This document shows, piece after piece, positions 33,201 to 43,687 of a stretch of DNA of 64,000 nucleotides. Source of the stretch: Mimachlamys varia (lineage: Eukaryota; Mollusca; Bivalvia; Pectinida; Pectinidae); contig OX392527.1 of NCBI GenBank assembly GCA_947623455.1, positions 6,072,001 through 6,136,000 of the forward strand, given 5' to 3'. The first letter of the stretch is position 1, and the number at the start of each line of letters is the position of its first letter. The position numbers were made by a program, and so were the translations under genes. The notes below the pieces were generated by a model, which had not been told where the DNA came from, made no database searches, and saw only the letters and a list, made by a program, of their open reading frames with translations.

Positions 33201-36200
33201 ACACAGAACTAACATAGGTCACCACTAACATACGTACACTCAACAACACAGAACTAACATAGGTCACCACTAAATACGTAACTCAACAACACAGAACATA
33301 GGTCACCACTAACATACGTAACTCAACAACACAGACATAGGTCACCACTAACATACGTAACTCAACAACACAGAACATAGGTCACCACTGACATACGTAA
33401 CTCAACAACACAGAACATAGGTCACCACTAACATACGTAACTCAACACCACAGAACATAGGTCACCACTAACATACGTAACTCAACAACGCAGAACATAG
33501 GTCACCACTGACATACGTAACTCAACAACGCAGAACATAGGTCACCACTAACATACGTAACTCAACAATACAGAACATAGGTCACCACTAACATACGTAA
33601 CTCAACAACGCAGAACATAGGTCACCACTGACATACGTAACTCAACAACGCAGAACATAGGTCACCGCTAACATACGTAACTCAACAATACAGAACATAG
33701 GTCACCACTAACATACGTAACTCAACAACACAGAACTAACACAGGTCACCACTAACATACGTAACTCAACAACACAGAACTAACACAGGTCACCACTAAC
33801 ATACGTAACTCAACAACACAGAACATAGGTCACCACTTACATACGTAGCTCAACAACACAGAACATAAGTCACCACTAACATACGTAACTCAACACCACA
33901 TAACATAGGTCACCACTAACATACGTAACTCAACAACACAGAACATAGGTCACCACTAACATACGTAACTCAACAACACAAAACATAGGTCACCACTAAC
34001 ATACGTAACTCAACAACACAGAACATAGATCACCACTAACATAGGTAACTCAACAACACAGAACATAGGTCACCACTAACATACGTAACTCAACAACACA
34101 GAACATAGGTCACCACTGACATACGTAACTCAACAACACAGAACATAGGTCACCACTAACATAGGTAACTCAACAACACAGAACTAACATAGGTCACCAC
34201 TAACATACGTAACTCAACAACACAGAACAGAGGTCACCACTAACATACGTAACTCAACAACACAGAACATAGGTCACCACTAACATACGTAGCTCAACAA
34301 CACAGAACATAAGTCACCACTAACATACGTAACCCAACAACACAGAACATAGGTCACCACTAACATACGTAACCCAACAACACAAAACATAGGTCACCAC
34401 TAACATACGTAACTCAACACAGAACATAGGTCACCACTAACATATGTACACTCAACAACACAGAACATAGATCACCACTAACATACGTAACCCAACAACA
34501 CAGAACATAGGTCACCACTAACATACGTAACCCAACAACACAAAACATAGGTCACCACTAACATACGTAACTCAACACAGAACATAGGTCACCACTAACA
34601 TACGTAACTCAACAACACAGAACATAGGTCACCACTAACATACGTAACTCAACAACACAGAACATAGGTCACCACTAACATACGTAACTCAACACCACAT
34701 AACATAGGTCACCACTAACATACGTAACTCAACAACACAGAACATAGGTCACCACTAACATACGTAACTCAACAACACAGAACATAGGTCACCGCTAACA
34801 TACGTAACTCAACAATACAGAACATAGGTCACCACTAACATACGTAACTCAACACAGAACATAGGTCACCACTAACATACGTAGCTCAACAACAAAGAAC
34901 ATAAGTCACCACTAACATACGTAACCCAACAACACAAAACATAGGTCACCACTAACATACGTAACCCAACAACACAAAACATAGGTCACCACTAACATAC
35001 GTAACTCAACACAGAACATAGGTCACCACTAACATATGTACACTCAACAACACAGAACATAGGTCACCACTAACATACGTAACTCAACAACACAGAACAT
35101 AGGTCACCACTAACATACGTAACTCAACACCACATAACATAGGTCACCACTAACATACGTAACTCAACAACACAGAACATAGGTCACCACTAACATACGT
35201 AACTCAACAACACAGAACATAGGTCACCGCTAACATACGTAACTCAACAATACAGAACATAGGTCACCACTAACATACGTAACTCAACAACACAGAACTA
35301 ACATAGGTCACCACTAACATACGTAACTCAATAAAACATAACATAGGTCACAACTAACATACGTACACTCAACAACACAGAACTAACATAGGTCACCACT
35401 AACATACGTACACTCAACAACACAGAACTAACATAGGTCACCACTAACATACGTAACTCAACAACACAGAACATAGGTCACCACAAACATACGTAACTCA
35501 ACAACACAGAACTAACATAGGTCACCACTAACATACGTAACTCAACAACACAGAACATAGGTCACCACTAACATAGGTAACTCAACAACACAGAACATAG
35601 GTCACCACTAACATACGTAACTCAACAACACAGAACATAGGTCACCACTAACATACGTAACTCAACAACACAGAATACAGGTCACCACTAACATACGTAC
35701 ACTCAACAACACAGAACATAGGTCACCACTAACATACGTAACTCAATAAAACATAACATAGGTCACAACTAACATACGTACACTCAACAACACAGAACTA
35801 ACATAGGTCACCACTAACATACGTACACTCAACAACACAGAACTAACATAGGTCACCACTAACATACGTAACTCAACAACACAGAACATAGGTCACCACT
35901 AACATACGTAACTCAACAACACAGAACATAGGTCACCGCTAACATACGTAACTCAACAATACAGAACATAGGTCACCCCTAACATACGTAACTCAACAAC
36001 ACAGAACTAACATAGGTCACCACTAACATACGTAACTCAATAATACAGAACATAGGTCACCATTAACATACGTAACCCAACAACACAAAACATAGGTCAC
36101 CACTAACATACGTAACTCAACACAGAACATAGGTCACCACTAACATACGTAACTCAACAACACAGAACTAACATAGGTCACCACTAACATACGTAACTCA

Positions 36201-36213
36201 ACAATACAGAACA
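30246..36213. repeat. 40 bp minisatellite, 6.0 kb, about 145 copies, filling an SLC5 intron
   Basis: The unit is 'gtcaccactaacatacgtaa' plus 'ctcaacaacacagaacatag'. Common variants add 'aacta' (giving 'gaactaacatagg'), shorten 'caacaacacag' to 'caacacag', or change 'gtaactc' to 'gtacactc'. Runs of the same variants recur in the same order in places, pointing to block duplications. It occupies nearly the whole intron between exons 1 and 2. Confidence 0.96.
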
Positions 36214-36227
36214 TAGGTCAACAGTCT

Positions 36228-36548
36228 GTGGCGATAACGGAAATGTGCTTAAAACTACCAACAGAATACAATACATTTATTAAAGAAAAAACAGAAACTA
36301 AGGCTGTTGGTATAGTACAAATAGATAACGACCAGATGTTCCGGAAGAACGAGCATGTTATGTTTCTTGATCTAGGTCGAATCAGATCTAGGTCACATCC
36401 TCCAATCGAGAACAGAGAAGGTGACAACCAGATAAAATTTCTCAATGAGATCATCAAACGTGTTCCTAATTTAGATAAACCTATACAATTATTTTCACAA
36501 TTGACTAAAATCATCAGCGTTGAGATCATCTTGTTTAAGGATAAATAG
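36228..36548 (+). other. Unrecognised open frame of 106 codons, unique sequence inside an SLC5 intron
   Basis: This is the only non-repeated stretch between the 40 bp array and SLC5 exon 1. The + strand frame starts MAITEMCLKLPTEYNTFIKE and contains 'IRSRSHPPIENREGDNQIKF'. The opposite strand is open too (113 codons), so the frame may be chance or a transposon remnant. I recognise no family. Confidence 0.25.
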
Positions 36549-36578
36549 TTCGTTTTCACACTATTAACAGTTACTCAC

Positions 36579-36644
36579 CATCTGGACGACATAAATGATG
36601 GATATCAGGGAGCGTGTAGGCCTCCCGAACCTCATATCCAGGTA
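36579..36644 (-). CDS. SLC5-family symporter exon (visible exon 1); upstream exons not found
   Basis: This sodium-coupled solute transporter carries small organic anions or vitamins in its SMCT/SMVT relatives. Acceptor 'ccactttcag', donor 'gtgagt', 22 codons in phase 0: YLDMRFGRPTRSLISIIYVV then QM. It matches family 'YLEMRFNR..R.......F.VQM', which lies before the third or fourth membrane helix. Counting from here, 14 exons give about 498 residues, against about 610 in human SLC5A8. The first about 110 residues are therefore missing from the window. The substrate cannot be told from the sequence. Confidence 0.94.
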
Positions 36645-36884
36645 CTGAAAGTGGAAAAGAAAGTTTATACAATAAAAGTGGATATCAGGGAGCGTGTAGG
36701 CCTCCCGAACCTCATCTCCAGGTACTGAAAGTGGAACAGAAAGTTTATACAATGAAAGTGGATATCAGGGAGCGTGTAGGCCTCCCGAACCTCATCTCCA
36801 GGTACTGAAAGTGGAACAGAAAGTTTATACAATAAAAGTGGATATCAGGGAGCCTGTAGGCCTCCCGAACCTCATCTCCAGGTA
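36598..36884 (-). repeat. 80 bp repeat carrying the SLC5 exon 1 acceptor, right-hand block
   Basis: On the - strand each unit reads 'ctgttccactttcag|tacct' followed by 46 exon-like bases coding YLEMRFGRPTRSLIS, then intronic 'cttttattgtataaacttt'. Four copies are here, counting the real exon. The duplicates code Glu where the real exon codes Asp. Confidence 0.93.
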
Positions 36885-37197
36885 CTGAAAATAAATAAGA
36901 GAATACCAAAGCGTCAACATAATCATAATCCAAACTCAAAATCGATAAAACCAGGGGCAAAATTTGAACAAAGGAAAGATTCACATGGAGACCCTTGCAA
37001 AAGTACAAGAGAATAAGACGAGGTGTTCCGGAAGAGTAAGCGTCTTCTGCTTCATCGCCGACAACCGCCATGTAAATCATCCAAGTAAACATCAAGTTCT
37101 CAAAATGAGAACCGAGTACCATTGTCAATCACAACAAGTAAACACGCTAATGAGCATACTCAAAAACGTCCATCTTCATATCACTTAAAGATACAGA
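36885..37197 (-). mobile_element. Penelope-like element fragment C (3' end only), inserted in the 80 bp array
   Basis: It matches the 3' ends of copies B and E ('taccaaagcgtcaacata', 'gtaagcgtcttctgcttcat', 'catcttcatatcact'). Array units continue on both sides, so the array was already present when the fragment arrived, or the fragment was captured during its growth. Confidence 0.85.
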
Positions 37198-37622
37198 AGT
37201 GGAACAGAAAGTTTATACAATAAAAGTGGATATCAGGGAGCGTGTAGGCCTCCCGAACCTCATCTCCAGGTACTGAAAGTGGAACAGAAAGTTTATACAA
37301 TAAAAGTGGATATCAGGGAGCGTGTAGGCCTCCCGAACCTCATCTCCAGGTACTGAAAGTGGAACAGAAAGTTTATACAATAAAAGTGGATATCAGGGAG
37401 CGTGTAGGCCTCCCGAACCTCATCTCCAGGTACTGAAAGTGGAACAGAAAGTTAATACAATAAAAGTGGATATCAGGGAGCGTGTAGGCCTCCCGAACCT
37501 CATCTCCAGGTACTGAAAGTGGAACAGAAAGTTTATACAATAAAAGTGGATATCAGGGAGCCTGTAGACATCCCGAACCTCATCTCCAGGTACTGAAAAT
37601 GGAACAGAAAGTTTATACAATA
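37198..37622 (-). repeat. 80 bp repeat carrying the SLC5 exon 1 acceptor, left-hand block
   Basis: Five more units of the 80 bp repeat, with starts 80 bp apart (37261, 37341, 37421 and so on). They are nearly identical. The last unit has 'cctgtagacatcc' instead of 'cgtgtaggcctcc'. Confidence 0.93.
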
Positions 37623-37639
37623 AGCAACATGAGGGTATG

Positions 37640-39330
37640 AGTGGCTACTTATCATTGTTGTTCGACAACATTTTAAGAACACTGCAAACCACTTAAACAA
37701 AAACTGTTCCGGATGACCTTTGGAAACTAGCGTCAAGACTCCATAAGATTATTGATGATGTGGTAGAAATTTGACTATTTTGGCCCTTGCGAACGGACGG
37801 CCATGATCCATCAGCGACTCAACATTTTATGAAAGTCGAATTTGCCAACAAGGGCATTAATGCCATTAATATAAGCAATATATTGCTTCAAAAGTCTGTT
37901 CAAGCTAACATACCTCTGTACTTCCAATATAAAATATCACCTGTCATTTCCTACATTTATTCTGTGCCTATTGCACCTAAGCTTTTCAATTACAAGCAAC
38001 CAGTTGAACATAGATGACCTTAGAATGACCCCTCCTTCAGCATCTTCATGTTCTTCATCCTCATATTGCTATGGCCCAAGCGGACATACGAGTATAGTAA
38101 CTGGCAATCTGAAGATCATCTCCAACATAGAGCTACGGGAGCTTTTCATTAAATGGAATGTGAATTTCAAGATTCTTATGGACTCTGTGGAAGATTTCGT
38201 AAGACAATGGACTAAACGTGAACATGCTGAATTGGATTCACTTTAAGAGTGGTAAATCTATCAGGTCTTCTATTCAGAAAAGATTAAGCAGTTTGTGATA
38301 CAAAATGAAAACTAAACACAAGTCGATATTTCTTGACCCCGATGTTCGAACAACACTCAACGATCTACATGATAAGTATGTATTTGTGTCTGCAGACAAG
38401 GCATCTAACAATCTGATCCTGGTTTGCAAACACTTTTACATTCATTGTTTGCAAAAAGATCTTGGCCTGCTTGATACCCAAGGTAACCCTACTTACGCAT
38501 TGACCGGTTTTCCGAAAGATGCAATCCTTTCCAACCATACATCAATATTACAATCATTCCAAATACCCGTTAATGATAAAGACACTGACTTACCTCTGCT
38601 ATATCGGATACCTAAACTACACAAGGATCCTTATTAGCAAAGTTTATCGCTGGTTCATCTCATTGCTCAACCAAGCCATTATCAAAACTTCTTACTACCA
38701 TTCTAAACACCGTTAAATCGGGACTTCAGTCTTATTGTGACACTGTAAACTCCCTCCTCAAAAATGTTTTTTCCAAACAAATGTACACTACCATAACACA
38801 TACCAAACTGTAAGAACGTTTGTGGTCTCACATTATGAGAGTTTTCTTTTCTAAGAAAGGCGGACGACGATACAAATATATGGTTGTGAGCTATCTTGGA
38901 GCATACTTTGTGAAAAACACGACAAAAGCTAAGAATAAATATACTGAAGACGACATAGCAAGGAAGATTCAATTCCTGGTCGACAATATTTTTGTTGAGT
39001 TCGGAGATTCTCCAGCAGACTGTTGGCATTCCCATAGGAACAAACTGTGCCCCACTCTTAGCTGACTGGTTTTTGTTTTCATACAAGGCTAAATTTGTGG
39101 AAAGTTAATCAGGACAGGTAACAAACACCTTGCCAAATCTTTTAATTTCACTTTCAGATATATCGACGATGTGTTGTCTATAAACAACAAGACGTTTGCT
39201 GACCACGTCGATCAGCTGCTTACCTCGATCTCTACTTAAACTACGACCAACATGGACAGTTAACTACTAAGCTATACGATAACGTGATGATTTCAATTTT
39301 CCGATCGTAAACTTTCCATTTCCAGGAATG
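37640..39330 (+). mobile_element. Penelope-like element copy D, longest RT relic
   Basis: On the + strand it covers the N-terminal region at 37787-38246 ('GINAINISNILLQKSVQANI', 'VNFKILMDSVEDFVRQWTKR'). The segment at 38305-38637 has 'DKYVFVSADKASNNLILVCK' and 'LLYRIPKLHKDPY'. A heavily mutated palm near 39020-39065 reads 'TVGIPIGTNCAPLLAD', and 39150-39200 has 'DIDDVLS'-like remains. Stops and frameshifts are frequent. It begins 20 bp beyond the 80 bp array. Confidence 0.88.
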
Positions 39331-40360
39331 AGTTTTTCATCAGAAGACTGTGTTACGACAGGAACACGAATCTGTAAAATATACTGATCTGTAGAATTTT
39401 TATTTGAGACAGGCGCAAAGATGGGTTTACGCATTCACCAAACCTGATTTATTAAACAACACAGAGGAAATGTAATTAGTGCAATTATACAAATGTAATT
39501 TGGAGGAATGTTAACAATATCAAAACAAACAAAAATAAAATCATTGCCAAAATATGAGCAGTACAGTATATAGACTGTCGATGAAATAATCAGCAAAGCT
39601 GTAAAATAAACAATAGATGTATTTTAAAAGTGCATAATAAAATAACATATGATATACATATATTGCCACTTAATAGATATTGACAAATTGAATGTGTCCG
39701 TTAGCACCGCCATGATTATTGGAACACGTTACAGTTCCCAAACCAGCCATCACACGTTTCAAATTTTGTCCATAAAACAGTTTCCCGCCTCGTTTTACAC
39801 TTTCAAGGTAACCAATAAATGTAACACTTCATCGCAATCATGGCCGATTAGTGACATAATATTGTAAAATTAAGCACAATGGCAAATATCTGAACAAGCA
39901 TACAACTCGAATTAAATTTTCAAACATACTAGTAACAATACGTAAATGTTCTAATCGTTAATTTGAAATCTCTTAGTTTTGAGAAACTACATTTGTTACA
40001 TTGAAGAACAACCAACCATCTGTACCAACAGAAACTACGACAAAAGTCATTACAGTGCAAGACAGTATCTCTGTACAATCTAACGGAACAACACGCATAA
40101 CATTGACCTAGATGGAGCCCCAGACCTCTTTTGATGATGCAACATTGTTATATGTCGTTGAACAACATACATCGGTGAGCAATCGAAGATGTGTCGACGT
40201 AAAAGGTAAAGAATCAAATATTGGATACAATAAGAAGACAAAAACTTCCTCTGGGAAATACCAACATTGTAAAACGGACGAAAAGTTGTCGGAACACGTC
40301 TAACAATACAACTGAAAACCAGAAGTTCAAATGTAAAAAAAATAGCGAGCAAAATAAAGA
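39331..40360. other. No supported gene
   Basis: AT-rich unique sequence. The 132-codon - strand frame at 40080-40478 and the + strand frames opposite it look fortuitous: low-complexity Leu/Cys/Phe against Lys-rich. Confidence 0.5.
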
Positions 40361-40364
40361 AAGA

Positions 40365-41110
40365 ACAAAAAAGGTTTGGAGCTGCGTCCTCAAAAGAACA
40401 AAAACAACAGAGAAAGAGACACAACAGAAGAATGCAATGGTGAACTAACAGCAAATAATAACGACAAAGCAGAGACATTCTACAACTACTTTATCAGTGT
40501 GTTTGTAAAGGAAGGAATGAGGCCCTGGTGATTTTAAACCAAGTACAAATAATACCATCAGTATTATATAGACTTGTATGAAAACGACATGCGTAAGGCA
40601 GTGAACATATTGAAAGACCAAACTTACCCTGGACGAAATCAAATTCACTCGAGCTCTGGACCTAATCGAACCACCAGGACCAAACCAAATTTACCAAGGA
40701 CCACACAAAATTCACCCTGGACCAGACCAAATTTATCCTGGACCAATTCAAACCAACAGGACCACACCAAATTCACCCTGGACCAGACCATATTTACCCT
40801 GGGCCAAATCAAATTAACTCTGGACCAAGTCGAACCACTAGGACCAGGCCAAATTTACCATGGACCACACCAAATTCACCCTGGACCAGACCAAATTTAC
40901 CTTGGACCAAATCAAATCACCAGGACCACACCAAATTCACCCTGGACCAGACCAAATTTACCCTTGACCAAATCAAATCACCAGAACTAGACCAAATTTA
41001 TCCTACCTAGATTGATAAAGAAATAAGTACAGATGTAGTGAAGTTATTAAGGCCACTGGAGATTTTATTTCAGAAATTCCTCGAGGAAAGTAAATTAACT
41101 GCGGATTAGT
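40365..41110 (+). mobile_element. LINE (CR1/Jockey-like) RT fragment with an internal tandem expansion
   Basis: A + strand frame reads 'NGELTANNNDKAETFYNYFI' then 'SVFVKEG', matching the linker ahead of the RT domain in many LINEs ('NGKL..DD.EKAE.FN.FF.SVFT.E'). After the 40655-41000 expansion it resumes as 'TDVVKLLRPLEILFQKFLEE' then 'SKLTAD', matching 'I..PLT.IF.KSLEEG..P.DW'. The expected 'KSPGPDGIHP' motif between them is replaced by the array. Confidence 0.75.
40655..41000 (+). repeat. Coding-derived repeat of the LINE 'PGPDxIHPG' motif
   Basis: Degenerate alternating units such as 'caccctggaccagaccaaat' and 'ttaccctggaccaaatcaaa' translate as repeats of PGPDQIHPG and PWTRPNLPW, depending on frame. 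The PGPD-IHP sense matches the conserved LINE RT motif expected exactly at this position. Confidence 0.75.
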
Positions 41111-41170
41111 AACCACCGTCAAGGTACATGTGCCTACAGGTCTAGAGTGTCTAAAACTTAACAATGTGGG

Positions 41171-41835
41171 CTATAACATAGGAGGCGGCCCTAAAGTATC
41201 GGAATTCAGGGTATATATCAAACCACTCTCTACGTGAATCGGCAGTAACAAGTCTCTATCATGGTGGAATTGACGGACACTGTAAACAAATATAAATACC
41301 GAAGCGATACCATCAACCGAGCGCAAACTCGATTGAATTAGCGGCAAAACATTTGAACAAAGGATATAATTATTACTTACACGGAGACCCTTGCAAAAGT
41401 ACAAGAGAATCAGACCAGTTGTTTCAGAAGAGAAAGCGTCTTGTGTTTCATCGACGAGACCCGCCATGTAAACATTGGTTACGTCCAAGTAAACGTCAAG
41501 GCCCAGAAATGAGAACCGAGTCATCATTCTCAATTACAACAAGTAAGCACATTCAAAAACGTCTGACATCTATCACGAAAATCTCGATACTTAGAGCAAT
41601 ACCTAGAGAATAACGAATCAACTGTGACATGTCAACACCATAGGTTGGAGAAGCAGTGATGTTACTATCAAGAAAAGTTAACGATCCGAAAATCGAAATA
41701 CATGTAGTAACGTTTATCTTAGTAGTAAGCTGTCCATGTTGGTCATAATCTAAGTAAAGAACGAGGTAGAAAATGCTTCCTTTTATTCAAGTTCATAAGG
41801 GTATATACGACCTACGTAGTCAGCTACGTAGTCCT
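41171..41835 (-). mobile_element. Penelope-like element fragment E (3' part)
   Basis: On the - strand 41171-41533 includes 'DVYLDVTNVYMAGLVDETQD', the tail shared with copies B and C, and 41640-41830 parallels the region after the catalytic motif. It is cut off by the giant array that starts at about 41840. Confidence 0.82.
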
Positions 41836-43687
41836 CCCACTGTCCCATTTATCGCACTGATCCAGCTCCCCCTCCCACTGTCCCAGTTATCGTACTGATC
41901 TAGCTCCCCCCTCCCACTGTCCCAGTCATCGTACTAATCTAGCTCCCCCTCCCACTGTCCCAGTTATCGTACTGATTCAGATCCCCCTCCCACTGTCCCA
42001 GTTATTGTACTGATCTAACTCCCCCCTCCCATTGTCCCAATTATCGTACTGATGTAGCTCCCCCTCCCACTGTCCAAGTTTTCGTACTGATTTAGCTCCC
42101 CCCTCCCATTGTCCAAGTTATCGTACTGATCTAGCTCCACCTCCAACTGTCCAAGTTTTCGTACTGATTTAGCTCCCCCCCCTCCCATTGTCCCAGTTAT
42201 CGTACTGATGTAGCTCCCCCTCCCACTGGCCAAGTTTTCGTACTGATTTAGCTCCCCCTCCCACTGTCCCAGTTATCGTACTGATCTAGCTCCTCCTCCA
42301 ATTGTCCCAGTTATCGTACTGATCTAACTCCCCCTCCCACTGTCCAAGTTTTCGTACTGATCTAGCTCCCCCCTCCCACTGTCCCAGTTATCGTACTGAT
42401 CTAGCTCCTCCCTCCCACTGTCCCAGTAATCGTACTGATCTAGCTCCTCCCTCCCACTGTCCCAGTAATCGTACTGATCTAGCTCCTCCCTCCCACTCTC
42501 CCAGTAATCGCACTGATCTAGCTCCCCCCTCCCATTGTCCCAGTTATCGTACTGATCTAGCTCCTCCCTCCCACTGTCCCAGTAATCGTACTGATCCAGC
42601 TCCTCCCTCCCACTGTCCCAGTTATCGTACTGATCTAGCTCCCCCTCCCACTGTCCCAGTAATCGTACTGATCCAGCTCCTCCCTCCCACTGTCCCAGTT
42701 ATCGTACTGATCTAGCTCCTCCCTCCCACTGTCCCAGTAATCGTACTGATCCAGCTCTCCCTCCCACTGTCCCAGTTTTCGTACTGGTCTAGCTCCCCCC
42801 TCCCACTGTCCCAGTTATCGTACTGATCTAGCTCCTCCCTCCCACTGTCCCAGTTATCGTACTGATCTAGCTCCCCCTCCCACTGTCCCAGTTATCGTAC
42901 TGATCTAGCTCCCCCTCCCACTGTCCCAGTTATCGTACTGATCTAGCTCCTCCCTCCCACTGTCCCAGTTATCGTACTGATCTAGCTCTCCCTCCCACTG
43001 TCCCAGTTATCGTACTGATCTAGCTCTCCCTCCCACTGTCCCAGTTATCGTACTGATCTAGCTCCCCCTCCCACTGTCCCAGTTATCGTACTGATCTAGC
43101 TCTCCCTCCCACTGTCCCAGTTATCGTACTGATCTAGCTCCTCCCTCCCACTGTCCCAGTAATCGTACTGGTCTAGCTCCCCCCTCCCACTCTCCTAGTT
43201 ATCGTACTGATCTAGCTCCCCCTCCCACTGTCCCAGTTATCGTACTGATCTAGCTCCCCCCTCCCACTGTCCCAGTAATCGTACTGATCTAGCTCCTCCC
43301 TCCCACTCTCCCAGTTATCGTACTGATCTAGCTCCTCCCTCCCACTGTCCCAGTAATCGTACTGATCCAGCTCCTCCCTCCCACTGTCCCAGTTATCGTA
43401 CTGATCTAGCTCCTCCCTCCCACTGTCCCAGTTTTCGTACTGGTCTAGCTCCCCCCTCCCACTGTCCCAGTAATCGTACTGATCTAGCTCCTCCCTCCCA
43501 CTGTCCCAGTTTTCGTACTGGTCTAGCTCCCCCCTCCCACTGTCCCAGTTATCGTACTGATCTAGCTCCTCCCTCCCACTGTCCATGTTATTGTACTGAT
43601 CTAGCTCCTCCCTCCCACTGTCCCAGTTTTCGTACTGGTCTAGCTCCCCCCTCCCACTGTCCCAGTAATCGTACTGATCCAGCTCCT

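Noticed and set aside
30246..36213. CRISPR-like appearance of the regular 40 bp array
   Set aside because: Units are directly adjacent without unique spacers; the setting is a eukaryotic intron.
40080..40478. 132-codon - strand frame rich in Leu, Cys and Phe
   Set aside because: It is antisense to a Lys-rich + strand stretch leading into the LINE fragment; low complexity and no motif.
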